In this document: in pieces, positions 37,941-46,642 of the stretch
Layout of the letters: every line of letters begins with the position of its first letter
Position numbering within the stretch: position 1 is the first letter of the stretch
Source of the DNA: Hyphomonadaceae bacterium
Lineage (GTDB): Bacteria; Pseudomonadota; Alphaproteobacteria; Rhizobiales; Hyphomicrobiaceae
Length of the DNA stretch: 64,000 nt
Direction of reading: 5' to 3'
Assembly (NCBI GenBank): GCA_019747815.1
Contig: JAIEQJ010000042.1
Location: 1 to 64,000 of the forward strand
Made by a program: the position numbers and the translations under genes
The notes under the pieces: generated by a model
Database searches by the model: none
What the model saw: the letters and a program-made list of their open reading frames with translations, nothing else
What the model was told of the DNA's origin: nothing

Positions 37941-39515
37941 TTACCAGAACGAAGGGCCCAAGCCATAGGGCCCGCGCCGAAGAAGCCGCTCGTAGCGGGT
38001 GCGCTCTTCCGGTTGGCGGCTGCGGATCTTGATGCCGCCCTGCGGCTCGCCGCTCATGACGACGATGAATTCGGTCGCGGGACCCGTCTCGCGGCTGAGG
38101 GGTTCATCCGAGATGATCAGCGCCGAGCCCGGCGAGATCAGGGCCTGGATCCGATCGAGCGCCGCCTCGGGAATTGATATCCGCTCCAAGGCCGATTTGG
38201 CTGTGCGGGTATCGGTTCTGAGCGCCTCCGAGCCGGACGCGACACCATGGCGTCCCTTTGATGGCGGCGGCGATGCGTGCACGCCGCCGTACATGGAGAT
38301 GGCGCTCCAGCGCAGGTCCGTCTCCTCGTTCGCAAACTCGAGTGCGGTGAAGACGTAGGTGCCCATGGGCGTGTCGGGATTGGCGATCGCGACGGGGCTT
38401 TCAAACAGCGGCTCGCGCGCCTGCCGCACATGGAGGCGCTGGGTCTGCCGACTGATGAAGACCGAGATGGGCGCCATCCTGCGCGTCGCCTCTCTGGCGG
38501 CCTCCTCGGCGTCCGCCTTGGCCTTCTGGGCGGCGATGGCGGCCTGCCGCATGTGCACCACCGCATCCTGGGTTGGCCGGACCTCGGTCTGCACGGCGTC
38601 GAGCCGAGATTGCGCCTCGGCAAGCGTCGCAAGGGCGTTCGTCTTGACGGTTTCGAGCTCGGTCACCGCCGTCGGGTCCGTGGCCGCCTCGCGCCGGCGC
38701 TCGATCTCCCTCAGGTGCGCCTCGGCCCTGAGCTTTGCGCTGGCGGCAATCCGCAATGCCTTGTTGGCAGCGGCCGCTTCACGGTACATCGCCGCCGCGG
38801 CACGTCGCGTTGCCTCCAGCTGGCTCGCGGCGGCGTCTGCCTCCGCCGTCTTCGCCGCGGCGATCATGCGCAAGGCTCGGAACGACGGGATGGGCCGTGG
38901 CTCGGCATCCAGTGCGACGGCGCTGGGTCCTTCGGCCGTTCTGGTGCTGCGCTCGCCGGATGCCGGCTTGAAGAGCATCGGATGGGAGAGGTCGGCGGGA
39001 CCGATGTCATCGCGCATGACAATGACCCGCATGCCGAGCCGGGTCGCCTCGAAGAGGCGCTCGGCAAACTCGCTGGGCATGCGCACGCAGCCGTGCGAAG
39101 CCGGATATCCGGGCAGGACGCCGGCATGCAGGGCGATGCCCGACCAGGTCAGGCGCTGCATGAACGGCATGGCGGCATCGTCGTAGAGATTGGAGAAGTG
39201 CTCGGCCTTCTTCTGCAGGATGCTGTAGATGCCGGCCGGCGTCTCGTAGCCGGCGGCACCCGTCGACACCGGAGCGCGCATGATCCAGCCGCTGGCGTCG
39301 TAGACGGTCACGCGCTGGCGGCTGAGCGAGACGACCGCCATCACCGGCGCCCCCGCCGGCCGCGATTGGACATAGTCGTCGCGCTTCGCGTCCCGGATGT
39401 CGCGGGCGGATGCTGACGCATCGAGCATGCAGACGCCCGCCAAACCAGCCAGCAGGGCCATGGTCGCTTTGCGCCGCGTGCGCCGGGCAGGGTGGAAAAG
39501 AGGAACGGAGGTCAT
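37941..39515 (-). CDS. Periplasmic L,D-transpeptidase with coiled coil and second degenerate YkuD-like domain
   Basis: 524 residues. A membrane or signal segment lies at about 17-36. The YkuD catalytic domain (about 57-167) has H130, S140, H141, G142 and C143 (SHGCVRM), the cysteine nucleophile for 3-3 peptidoglycan cross-links or lipoprotein attachment. A long Ala/Glu/Arg coiled coil runs from about 213 to 345. From 349 a second YkuD-like start (ISVFISRQTQRLHV, then NPDTPMGTYVF) is seen, but it lacks the HGC motif and is presumably a non-catalytic binding copy. Its promoter must lie in the AT-rich stretch upstream. Confidence 0.85.
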   Translation of the reverse strand: MTSVPLFHPARRTRRKATMALLAGLAGVCMLDASASARDIRDAKRDDYVQSRPAGAPVMAVVSLSRQRVTVYDASGWIMRAPVSTGAAGYETPAGIYSILQKKAEHFSNLYDDAAMPFMQRLTWSGIALHAGVLPGYPASHGCVRMPSEFAERLFEATRLGMRVIVMRDDIGPADLSHPMLFKPASGERSTRTAEGPSAVALDAEPRPIPSFRALRMIAAAKTAEADAAASQLEATRRAAAAMYREAAAANKALRIAASAKLRAEAHLREIERRREAATDPTAVTELETVKTNALATLAEAQSRLDAVQTEVRPTQDAVVHMRQAAIAAQKAKADAEEAAREATRRMAPISVFISRQTQRLHVRQAREPLFESPVAIANPDTPMGTYVFTALEFANEETDLRWSAISMYGGVHASPPPSKGRHGVASGSEALRTDTRTAKSALERISIPEAALDRIQALISPGSALIISDEPLSRETGPATEFIVVMSGEPQGGIKIRSRQPEERTRYERLLRRGPYGLGPSFW

Positions 39516-39952
39516 TGCTGCTTGACACCCTCGCGTTGGCCCAACGGCCTCGATCGCTTCCGCAAGATCATAAGGACATTCACGGATCTACGATGCATTT
39601 CCGACAGTGATGTTTAGCATTGCGGCAAATCGAATTCTCCAAGTCCCAAGACGCCCGGCCATTCGACCGCACGCACGCCAGCACTCGCTGATCGAAATGC
39701 TTGCAGTAATCGGGAAGACCGAATGAAACCGACACTGGTTACCACGACCTTGCTTTGCATCCGTTGTAACGACGCTCAGCAATCCCAGGATGCCGCCACA
39801 ACACACATCTGCGACCCTGCCAATGGCCTGACGGAGTCGCTCCACCCGAGAGATCACGCTCTAGCAGTTGGCGCTTGCAATCTCTGAACTCAGCCTGTCG
39901 GTCCAGTATCACATATGAGGAAATAGATATAGATCAGTGGACTGAAGTATGC
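39516..39952. other. AT-rich gap upstream of the radical-SAM peptide locus
   Basis: 437 bp with no supported gene, followed by the promoter of the peptide locus. Base composition is clearly lower in GC than the flanking genes. An 89-codon minus-strand frame (39588-39857) lacks a ribosome binding site and recognisable content. Confidence 0.6.
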
Positions 39953-39980
39953 TTGACCCGCTTATCGCGCTCATTATTAT
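39953..39980 (+). promoter_or_regulatory. Putative sigma-70 type promoter of the peptide locus
   Basis: TTGACC (39953-39958), a 16-bp spacer and TATTAT (39975-39980) resemble -35 and -10 boxes. The predicted leader to the precursor start is about 70 nt. Confidence 0.45.
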
Positions 39981-40055
39981 TGCTCTGCGATCGGACACTC
40001 GCGGCACTGATCGCTCGATATTATTGCCACTGGATTTATTCTAAGGAGGCTGTTC

Positions 40056-40334
40056 ATGGCCGGCACGTTCAAACCCCTCGACGCCAAGAAACTCCTCGAC
40101 GAGATTAGAGCCGACCCGAAGAAGAACGAGCTCTTGGAGAAGGCGATTGCCTCAGCTCAGGCCGAAGCCTGGAAACGCGGAGCGACGCGGGACAAACTGG
40201 CTGGCGAGAGCGGAGGCTTGCGCGAAGCGGGCGGTGACAATTGCGGCGGGTGCTTCTCGTGCCTCGCCTGCGGCGCCACACCGACGCCGGACATTGAGGT
40301 GGGTGCACTTTTTACAGCTTTCTACGTGACTTGA
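40056..40334 (+). CDS. Predicted Cys-rich RiPP precursor peptide
   Basis: 92 residues. AAGGAGG, six bases before the ATG, is the best Shine-Dalgarno I noticed in the window. Residues 1-60 are a charged, helical leader (KPLDAKKLLDEIRAD, NELLEKAIASAQAEAW). Residues 63-72 hold C63, C66, C69 and C72 in the pattern C-x2-C-x2-C-x2-C with Gly, Phe, Ser, Leu and Ala between. A hydrophobic, Cys-free tail (VGALFTAFYVT) ends the protein. A radical SAM/SPASM maturase gene begins 72 bp downstream on the same strand. The gene looks like a substrate for Cys-based radical crosslinks (thioether type). I do not recognise a named family, and no leader cleavage motif such as GG is obvious except the GG at 59-60. 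Confidence 0.7.
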   Translation: MAGTFKPLDAKKLLDEIRADPKKNELLEKAIASAQAEAWKRGATRDKLAGESGGLREAGGDNCGGCFSCLACGATPTPDIEVGALFTAFYVT

Positions 40335-40406
40335 ATGGCCGCTCGAGCCTGAGTTTGGCGCTCTAGCCGACGTTCGCGCTTCAGCCAGCCGTTCGGAGCA
40401 TCTTTC

Positions 40407-41846
40407 ATGTCTGACACCCTACTCGACAGCTATCCAGCCTTCACGGATCAAGGCCGACTACACCTCGTTCCCTCCGGCGCCCGAGCCTACCTTGCGATTC
40501 CGCGCGGCGAACGCATCGAACCCCAGGACGCCGATCTCGACCATTGGGCGACGCGGATCGCCATGCAAATGGACGGCAGCAACACGGTTCGCAGCCTGTG
40601 CGAGACGGCGATTGCCGCCCCGGATGGTGATGGCACGCCGAAGCCGGCAGATATCGCCATTGCGGGCCTTGTCGAGCTCATCAACGGCCTGGTTGAGCGA
40701 TCCATCGTAGAGCTGCGTGAAGGGCATGCGCCGCGGCCCATCAGGACCAGCGGCGCGCACGATCGCTACAGCCCGGTGCACGCCAGCATCGAGCTGACGG
40801 ACTACTGCAACATCATGTGCCGGCATTGCTATCGAGATTCGTCGCCGATGCGCACGAGCTTCATTCCAACCGACAAGCTCCTGTCTTGGCTGGAGGAGTT
40901 CAGGCAAGTGGGCATCGGCGTCGTAGAGCTCACCGGCGGCGAGCCGACCTCGCATCCAGCGTTCGGCTCCTTCCTGCAAAGATGCGGGGAGCTCTTCCAG
41001 ATCACGGCCGTCATTTCCAACGGCACGTTGTGGACGGATGAGCTGCTCGATATTCCGGCCAAGTTCAAGGACCGCATTTTCATCCAGATCGACTTGGACG
41101 GCTCCAACGCCGAAAGCCACGACTTCCTGCGCGGTGCCGGTGTGTTCGCCAAAGCGACGCAGACGATCCGGCAATTGGCGGATCGCGGCGTGAAATGCCG
41201 CGTGGCCATGTCCGTGCACGGGCGCAATGCGCACGAAATCATGGATACGGCGAGATTGGCGAAATCCCTCGGCGCGTTCTGGTTTGGATTTGCCCCGGTG
41301 ATGCAGCTGGGGCGCGGCCACCATGCGCCGCCGCTGCTGCCGGAGCACGGCCATCATCTCAAGCATGCGCAAGAGGCGCTCGCCAGCGAGCTTCCCGGGT
41401 TCTACTTCGCGGCCAATGACCTGATGCAGAGCTTGAGCAAGCCGGGGGAAAACTGCGGTGCCGGCTGGCGCGGAATTGTGGTTGGCCCGGACGGGCGCGT
41501 CCGCGCGTGCCTCACCCACAGGGTCGAGTACATGGACTTCGGCAAGCTCGATGACATCGGGCTCGATGGCGTGCTGAAGGCGATACCGGGCGAGGCCCTC
41601 CGCAGTGTCCCATCACCGAACCTGATGGACTGCGCCGGGTGCATGCATTTGGTGTTCTGTGCTGGCTGCGCCGCTCGCGCCATGCAGGCAATCGAGTTTC
41701 ATCGCGGCAAGAACGACGGATTTGTGTGCAATTGGGACAAGAAGTACGACGCGGTCAAGGTGTATGCGCCCAACATGTACAAGATGAAACCAAAGAGCAG
41801 CTTGAAGCGCGTGGACACGACGGCGTTCGGCCGCGTGGTGGAGTAG
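40407..41846 (+). CDS. Radical SAM/SPASM peptide maturase
   Basis: 479 residues; GGAG lies eight bases before the ATG. Residues 15-105 look like a PqqD-type peptide recognition domain, which binds precursor leaders. The [4Fe-4S]-SAM motif is C134-x3-C138-x2-C141, followed by TGGEP at 176-180. The C-terminal SPASM region has seven cysteines: C350, C368 (with G363 four residues before it), C409, C412, C418, C421 and C441, enough for two extra [4Fe-4S] clusters. This is the set-up of enzymes that install thioether or C-C crosslinks in RiPPs (sactipeptide/ranthipeptide types). The substrate is probably the 92-residue protein encoded just upstream. A heme-d1 or PQQ-type role is less likely, since no matching genes are present. 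Confidence 0.9.
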   Translation: MSDTLLDSYPAFTDQGRLHLVPSGARAYLAIPRGERIEPQDADLDHWATRIAMQMDGSNTVRSLCETAIAAPDGDGTPKPADIAIAGLVELINGLVERSIVELREGHAPRPIRTSGAHDRYSPVHASIELTDYCNIMCRHCYRDSSPMRTSFIPTDKLLSWLEEFRQVGIGVVELTGGEPTSHPAFGSFLQRCGELFQITAVISNGTLWTDELLDIPAKFKDRIFIQIDLDGSNAESHDFLRGAGVFAKATQTIRQLADRGVKCRVAMSVHGRNAHEIMDTARLAKSLGAFWFGFAPVMQLGRGHHAPPLLPEHGHHLKHAQEALASELPGFYFAANDLMQSLSKPGENCGAGWRGIVVGPDGRVRACLTHRVEYMDFGKLDDIGLDGVLKAIPGEALRSVPSPNLMDCAGCMHLVFCAGCAARAMQAIEFHRGKNDGFVCNWDKKYDAVKVYAPNMYKMKPKSSLKRVDTTAFGRVVE

Positions 41847-41879
41847 TTCGCCGTCCCGAGTTGTCGCCGGAGATGCGGC

Positions 41880-42470
41880 CTACAGCGTTCCCTTGGTCGA
41901 AGGGACGCGGCCGCCCTGGCGCGGATCGATCGCCACCGCCTCGCGCAGGGCGCGGGCCAGCCCCTTGAAGCAGGTCTCGGCGATGTGGTGGTTGTTCTCG
42001 CCGTAGAGATTTTCCACGTGCAGCGTGATGCCGGCGTTCTGGGCGAACGCCTGGAACCACTCGCGGAACAGCTCGGTGTCCATGTCGCCGAGCTTGGGGC
42101 GGGAGAATTCAACCTTCCACACCAGATGCGGCCGGCCCGAGACATCCACTGCCACGCGCGTCAGCGTCTCGTCCATGGGCAGGTAGGCGCTGGCATAGCG
42201 GGTGATGCCCTGCTTGTCGCCCAACGCCTTGGCCACCGCCTGGCCCAGCACGATGCCGCAATCCTCGGTCGTGTGGTGGAAATCGATGTGCAGGTCGCCC
42301 TTGGCCTTGAGCGTGATGTCGATCAGGGAATGGCGGGCGAGTTGCTCCAGCATGTGATCCAGAAAGCCTATGCCGGTGGCGACATCATAGGCGCCAGTGC
42401 CGTCGAGGTCGACGGTTGCCTTGATCTTGGTCTCCTTGGTGGAGCGCTCGATAGTGGCTTGCCGTTTCAC
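41880..42470 (-). CDS. hisB: Imidazoleglycerol-phosphate dehydratase
   Basis: 196 residues, the monofunctional form without a phosphatase domain. [31 protein letters not shown] and the late [13 protein letters not shown] carry the metal-binding histidines. It converts IGP to imidazole acetol-phosphate. It heads the histidine gene group on the minus strand and is divergent from hslV, a gene order common in Hyphomicrobiales; the downstream radical-SAM gene is convergent, ending 33 bp away. Confidence 0.95.
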   Translation of the reverse strand: MKRQATIERSTKETKIKATVDLDGTGAYDVATGIGFLDHMLEQLARHSLIDITLKAKGDLHIDFHHTTEDCGIVLGQAVAKALGDKQGITRYASAYLPMDETLTRVAVDVSGRPHLVWKVEFSRPKLGDMDTELFREWFQAFAQNAGITLHVENLYGENNHHIAETCFKGLARALREAVAIDPRQGGRVPSTKGTL

Positions 42471-42607
42471 GGGAATTTAGGCCTTGCTTGCAGGGCGGAA
42501 ACCAAGCCTTTATCAGCTTGACCCCACGGTTTCCAGAGCGTGCGGCCCCATAATCACCCCCCTTGATTTACGGGCCGTTCATGCCGACATCGCGCAAGAG
42601 ATTTTTC

Positions 42608-43168
42608 ATGACCGATCCAGCAGCATCCTCACACCTCTGGCACGGGACCACCATCCTGACCGTGCGCAAGGCCGGCCGGGTCGTCATCGCCGGCGACGGC
42701 CAGGTGAGCCTCGGCGCCACCGTCATCAAGGCCAACGCCCGGAAGGTGCGCTCGCTCGGCAAGGGCGACGTGATCGGCGGCTTCGCCGGCGCCACGGCCG
42801 ACGCCTTCACGCTGTTTGAGCGCCTGGAGAACAAGCTGGAGCAGTATCCCGCGCAATTGACCCGCGCCTGCGTGGAGCTGGCCAAGGACTGGCGCACCGA
42901 CCGCTACCTGCGGCGGCTGGAGGCCATGATGATCGTCGCCGACCGGCAGGTGACGCTGGTGCTGACCGGCACCGGCGACGTGCTGGAGCCGGAGGGCGGC
43001 GTGATGGGCATCGGCTCCGGCGGCAACTATGCGCTGGCTGCCGCCAAGGCCTTGATCGACACCAACCAGAGCGCAGAGGAGATCGCCCGCAAGGCGATGG
43101 CAATTGCGGCCGAGATCTGCGTCTATACCAATCGCAACATCATCATCGAGGCGCTGGAAAGCGCGTGA
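42608..43168 (+). CDS. hslV: ATP-dependent protease subunit HslV (ClpQ)
   Basis: 186 residues from ATG 42608 (alternatives at 42563 and 42581 exist). The N-terminal propeptide is removed before T14 in [10 protein letters not shown], the catalytic threonine of this proteasome-like peptidase. [23 protein letters not shown] and [13 protein letters not shown] are family blocks. It forms a dodecamer that is activated by HslU. A decayed acetyltransferase remnant separates it from hslU. Confidence 0.95.
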   Translation: MTDPAASSHLWHGTTILTVRKAGRVVIAGDGQVSLGATVIKANARKVRSLGKGDVIGGFAGATADAFTLFERLENKLEQYPAQLTRACVELAKDWRTDRYLRRLEAMMIVADRQVTLVLTGTGDVLEPEGGVMGIGSGGNYALAAAKALIDTNQSAEEIARKAMAIAAEICVYTNRNIIIEALESA

Positions 43169-43170
43169 CA

Positions 43171-43367
43171 ATGGCGTGTCGCGGCTATGACGTCCGCCCC
43201 CTGTCGCCCGGCGATCTGCCGCTGGTGCGGCGCTGGCTGGAGACGCCGCATGCGCACTGCGGGCCTGTGCGAGAGCCGGGCTCCGCGCCATTCCCAAGCT
43301 TCTGGGCCGGACCGGCGACACGCTCATCATGCAGTATGAATTGAAAGGCAACGATCCTCTCCAATGA
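43171..43367 (+). pseudogene. Remnant of a GNAT acetyltransferase between hslV and hslU
   Basis: A short frame from ATG 43171 begins M-A-C-R-G-Y-D-V-R-P-L-S-P-G-D-L and LVRRWLETPH, which is how GNAT or aminoglycoside acetyltransferase-type proteins start, then loses sense. In another frame, from about 43284, [20 protein letters not shown] reads as a GNAT C-terminus and ends TGA overlapping the hslU ATG. The acetyl-CoA binding core is missing, so a large internal deletion with frame loss is likely. A complete GNAT gene often occupies this place in related bacteria. Confidence 0.6.
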
Positions 43368-44668
43368 CCAGCTTCTCTCCGCGCGAGATCGTCTCCGAGC
43401 TCGATCGCTTCATCGTCGGCCAGAAGGACGCCAAGCGCGCGGTGGCCATCGCCCTCAGGAACCGCTGGCGGCGCCAGCAGCTCGCCGACGACCTCAAGGA
43501 GGAGGTGCTGCCCAAGAACATCCTCATGATCGGCCCCACCGGCTGCGGCAAGACCGAGATCTCGCGCCGTCTCGCCCGGCTCGCCGGCGCGCCCTTTCTC
43601 AAGGTGGAGGCCACCAAGTTCACCGAGGTCGGCTACGTCGGCCGCGACGTCGATTCCATCGTGCGCGACCTCGTCGAGGTCGGCATCGGCCTGATGCGCG
43701 AGACCAAGCGCCGCGAGGTCAAGGCGCAGGCCGAGAAGAACGCGGAAGAGCGCGTGATCGACGCGCTCGTCGGCGCCGAGGCGCGGCCGGCTACACGCGA
43801 GGATTTTCGCAAGCGGATCCGCGCCAACGAGCTCAACGACAAGGAAATCGAGATCCAGGTGGCGGACGCAGGCCCGCAACTGCCGACCTTCGACATCCCC
43901 GGCGGCCAGGTGGGCATGATCAACTTGAACGAGATGCTGGGCAAGGCGTTCGGCCAGCGGACCAAGCCGCGCAAGATGACCGTGGGCCAGGCCTACGACG
44001 TGCTGGTGGCGCAGGAAAGCGACAAGCTGCTCGACCAGGATCAGCTCGTGGGCGATGCCATCCGCAGCGTCGAGGACGACGGCATCGTGTTTCTCGACGA
44101 GATCGACAAGGTGTGCTCGCGCTCGGAGGGCGGCCGCATCGGCGCCGATGTGTCACGCGAAGGCGTGCAGCGCGACCTGCTGCCGCTGCTGGAGGGCACC
44201 ACCGTGTCCACCAAGTACGGTCCGGTGAAGACGGACCACGTGCTGTTCATCGCCTCGGGGGCCTTTCACCAGGCCAAGCCGTCCGATCTGCTGCCCGAGC
44301 TGCAGGGCCGGCTGCCGATCCGCGTGGAGCTGAAGCCGCTGACCAAGGAGGACTTCCGGCGCATCCTGGTCGAGCCCGAGGCGAGCCTCATCAAGCAGTA
44401 CGTGGCCCTGATGAAGACGGAGAACGTGACGCTCACATTCGCCGACGACGCCATCGACGCGCTGGCCGACATCGCCGCGCAGGTGAACGCGACGGTGGAG
44501 AACATCGGTGCGCGGCGCCTGCAGACGGTGATGGAGCGGGTGCTCGACGAGATCTCCTTCGAGGCCACCGACAAAGGCGGCGAGACCATCAAGATCGATG
44601 CCGCCTATGTGCAGGCCCGCATCGGCGACCTGGCGAAGAATGCGGATTTGAGCAAGTTCATTCTGTAG
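43364..44668 (+). CDS. hslU: ATP-dependent protease ATPase subunit HslU (ClpY)
   Basis: 434 residues. It begins with [20 protein letters not shown]. Walker A is GPTGCGKT at 57-64, and Walker B is in [10 protein letters not shown]. The GYVGRDV pore motif is at about 88-94. It unfolds substrates and feeds them to HslV. The start codon overlaps the end of the decayed acetyltransferase frame (ATGA), which suggests former translational coupling. Confidence 0.96.
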   Translation: MTSFSPREIVSELDRFIVGQKDAKRAVAIALRNRWRRQQLADDLKEEVLPKNILMIGPTGCGKTEISRRLARLAGAPFLKVEATKFTEVGYVGRDVDSIVRDLVEVGIGLMRETKRREVKAQAEKNAEERVIDALVGAEARPATREDFRKRIRANELNDKEIEIQVADAGPQLPTFDIPGGQVGMINLNEMLGKAFGQRTKPRKMTVGQAYDVLVAQESDKLLDQDQLVGDAIRSVEDDGIVFLDEIDKVCSRSEGGRIGADVSREGVQRDLLPLLEGTTVSTKYGPVKTDHVLFIASGAFHQAKPSDLLPELQGRLPIRVELKPLTKEDFRRILVEPEASLIKQYVALMKTENVTLTFADDAIDALADIAAQVNATVENIGARRLQTVMERVLDEISFEATDKGGETIKIDAAYVQARIGDLAKNADLSKFIL

Positions 44669-44700
44669 CGCTGAGGCTGTAGGCTACAGACCGACCTCGA

Positions 44701-44730
44701 CCCAACACGGGGGTTCTCGTGTTGGGCTTT
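44701..44730 (+). terminator. Terminator-like hairpin after hslU
   Basis: CCCAACACG (44701-44709) pairs with CGTGTTGGG (44718-44726) across an eight-base loop and is followed by CTTT. It lies 32 bp after the hslU stop. The T-run is short, so strength is uncertain. Confidence 0.65.
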
Positions 44731-44792
44731 GGCTGTTCCGGCGCAGCCGTCAGCCGGGAGCGGCGATCCTCTGGCTCTGGAGGCACCCAGAT

Positions 44793-45740
44793 ATGACCCC
44801 AGATATGACCCAAGTCTGGCCCGATATTCCCTTTCCACCCTGGAAGGACACCTGCGCCACCCTGCATCTGTGGACGCAGATCGTGGGCAAATACCGGCTG
44901 GCGCGCACCCCATGGATGAACCATTCCTGGCATGCGACGCTCTACGTGACCCCGCGCGGCCTGACGACATCGCTCATTCCGGCGGGAGACCGCAGCGTCG
45001 CGTTCGACTTCGATCTCATCGACCATCACCTGAGCGGCAGTGTCAGCGACGGCGCAAGGACGTCGTTCGCGCTGGAGCCGATGACGGTCCGCGACTTCCA
45101 CGCGCGGTTCCTGGCGCTCACGCAGGCACTCCGCGTCGGCACGGCCTTCAACGGCACGCCGAACGAAGTCGCCGACCCGATCCCGTTCGCGCAGGACACG
45201 ACGCACGCCGCCTACGATGCCGATGCGGTGACCCGGTTCTGGCGCGCGCTGGTGCAGGCCGACCGCGTGCTGAAGGACTTCCGCACCGCCTTTCTCGGCA
45301 AGGTCAGTCCCGTGCACCTCTTCTGGGGCAGCTTCGATCTCGCCGTCACGCGCTTTTCCGGCCGCGCCGCACCGGTGCACCCGGGCGGCATCCCGGCCCT
45401 GCCCGACGCCGTCACCCGCGAGGCCTACTCGCACGAGGTGAGCTCGGCGGGCTTCTGGCCGGGCGGCGGTCCGGTCGACTATCCTGCGTTCTATTCCTAC
45501 GCCTATCCGGCGCCGCGGGGCTTCTCCGAGCAGCGCGTCCTGCCGGATGCGGCCTTCTTTCACGAGCGGGCGGGAGAGTTCATTCTGCCCTACGAGGCCG
45601 TGCGGACTGCGGCCGATTCCGACCGGACGCTGCTCGGCTTTCTGGAGGTGACCTACGATGCGGCGGCGCGCCTTGGCCATTGGGACCGCGCGTCCCTGGA
45701 CTGCGCCCGCGGCCGCATCGGCGTGCCGCGACCGGTCTGA
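44793..45740 (+). CDS. DUF5996 family protein
   Basis: 315 residues. GGAGG at 44779-44783 supports the ATG at 44793. WPDIPFPPWKDTCATLHLWTQIVGK is the signature opening of DUF5996, followed by NHSWHATLYVTPRGL. The middle LFWGSFDLAVTRFSGR and the late HERAGEFILPYEAVR are also conserved in that family. It has no signal peptide and is presumably cytoplasmic. Function unknown. Confidence 0.85.
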   Translation: MTPDMTQVWPDIPFPPWKDTCATLHLWTQIVGKYRLARTPWMNHSWHATLYVTPRGLTTSLIPAGDRSVAFDFDLIDHHLSGSVSDGARTSFALEPMTVRDFHARFLALTQALRVGTAFNGTPNEVADPIPFAQDTTHAAYDADAVTRFWRALVQADRVLKDFRTAFLGKVSPVHLFWGSFDLAVTRFSGRAAPVHPGGIPALPDAVTREAYSHEVSSAGFWPGGGPVDYPAFYSYAYPAPRGFSEQRVLPDAAFFHERAGEFILPYEAVRTAADSDRTLLGFLEVTYDAAARLGHWDRASLDCARGRIGVPRPV

Positions 45741-45796
45741 CGTTCCAGTCCGATTCATTCCACGGTCGGTGCGCCGCCATTCCGGCATGACAGAAA

Positions 45797-45845
45797 TTTG
45801 TCATGCCGGCCGGAGCGGAGCGACGAGCCGGCACCCAGGGCAAAG
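45797..45845. repeat. CATCCCGG-type dispersed repeat, divergent partial copy
   Basis: TTGTCATGCCGGCCGGAGC...GAGCCGGCACCCAGGG resembles the left half of the repeats at 25129 and 54965. It lies between the DUF5996 gene and a convergent lipoprotein gene. Confidence 0.5.
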
Positions 45846-45925
45846 GGCGGGCGTGGCGCCATAAGCCATTGTTTCACGTGAAACATCGGCTCAGGATCGC
45901 TGGCACTGCCCTGTCAATCGAAGCC

Positions 45926-46405
45926 TCATCGACGCAGCGGCTTGGTCTCGGCCACTCGGATCTGGAACGGGCCGCCGTTCTCGTTCACGACGGCCTCCAC
46001 CACGGCGCCGACCAGCCCGAAGAGAATGCCCGCCGCCACCGGCTCTGAGCGGGGAGAGACCTCGAGCACGTACGACATGCCGGCCTTTGCGTGCAGGGTC
46101 ATGCTGTAGGAATTGGGGTGGCCCCACCCATCGACGACGATCTTGCGAGACCCCGCCGGAACGTCCAGCAAGATCGAGCCGCCAATGCCGAGGCTGGCAA
46201 TCTTGCGGCCGTCGACCCTGATGTCGGCGGCCACGCCGGAGGTTATGAACTCCTGGGTGCGATAGATCTTGAGCTGCGCCTTCGGTCCGTGGAGCTTCGT
46301 TCCCGCCTGTGGCGTACTCTCACCGGCCGTTGTGCCGCACCCCGATGCGAGCACACTGGCCGCAACCACAACGCACACCAAAGCCTTCCGCAGCGCAGGA
46401 CGCAC
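45926..46405 (-). CDS. Putative lipoprotein with DUF2846-like domain
   Basis: 159 residues. A signal peptide ends at LASG-C23, a reasonable but not perfect lipobox. The mature part is beta-rich (LKIYRTQEFI, ADIRVDGRKIASL, LLDVPAGSRKIVV), as in DUF2846 proteins, with a hydrophobic stretch near 120-140. It is likely anchored in the outer membrane or the inner-membrane surface. Function unknown. Convergent with the DUF5996 gene. Confidence 0.75.
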   Translation of the reverse strand: MRPALRKALVCVVVAASVLASGCGTTAGESTPQAGTKLHGPKAQLKIYRTQEFITSGVAADIRVDGRKIASLGIGGSILLDVPAGSRKIVVDGWGHPNSYSMTLHAKAGMSYVLEVSPRSEPVAAGILFGLVGAVVEAVVNENGGPFQIRVAETKPLRR

Positions 46406-46642
46406 GGCAATCCTCCCCCAAAAGATGATCCGTCGGCATCAAATCAGGGAGGGGTGGGCGTGGCTAGGACAATTGCGCCACAATCAGCCTCGAACACCCA
46501 CTGCCGGAGCTGTGCGCCTGGGGTGCGGCGGGTTCGATTCGCTGGATTTTTCATAGGCTGCCCGCGCCCCGTGCCCCTCTGTGCCCTTCCGGTAGCCCCC
46601 GTTCATCGCTAAATAGGCATCGATCCAACAAGCACGGCCAGC

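Noticed and set aside
39588-39857. 89-codon minus-strand frame in the AT-rich gap before the peptide locus
   Set aside because: No ribosome binding site and no recognisable content; likely chance.
39875-40108. 77-codon plus-strand frame overlapping the start of the precursor gene
   Set aside because: It is out of frame with the precursor, which has the strong Shine-Dalgarno; no support of its own.
42517-42554. Heat-shock (sigma-32) promoter for hslV: CTTGAC and CCCCATAAT
   Set aside because: The two boxes are about 22 bp apart, too far for a sigma-32 promoter.
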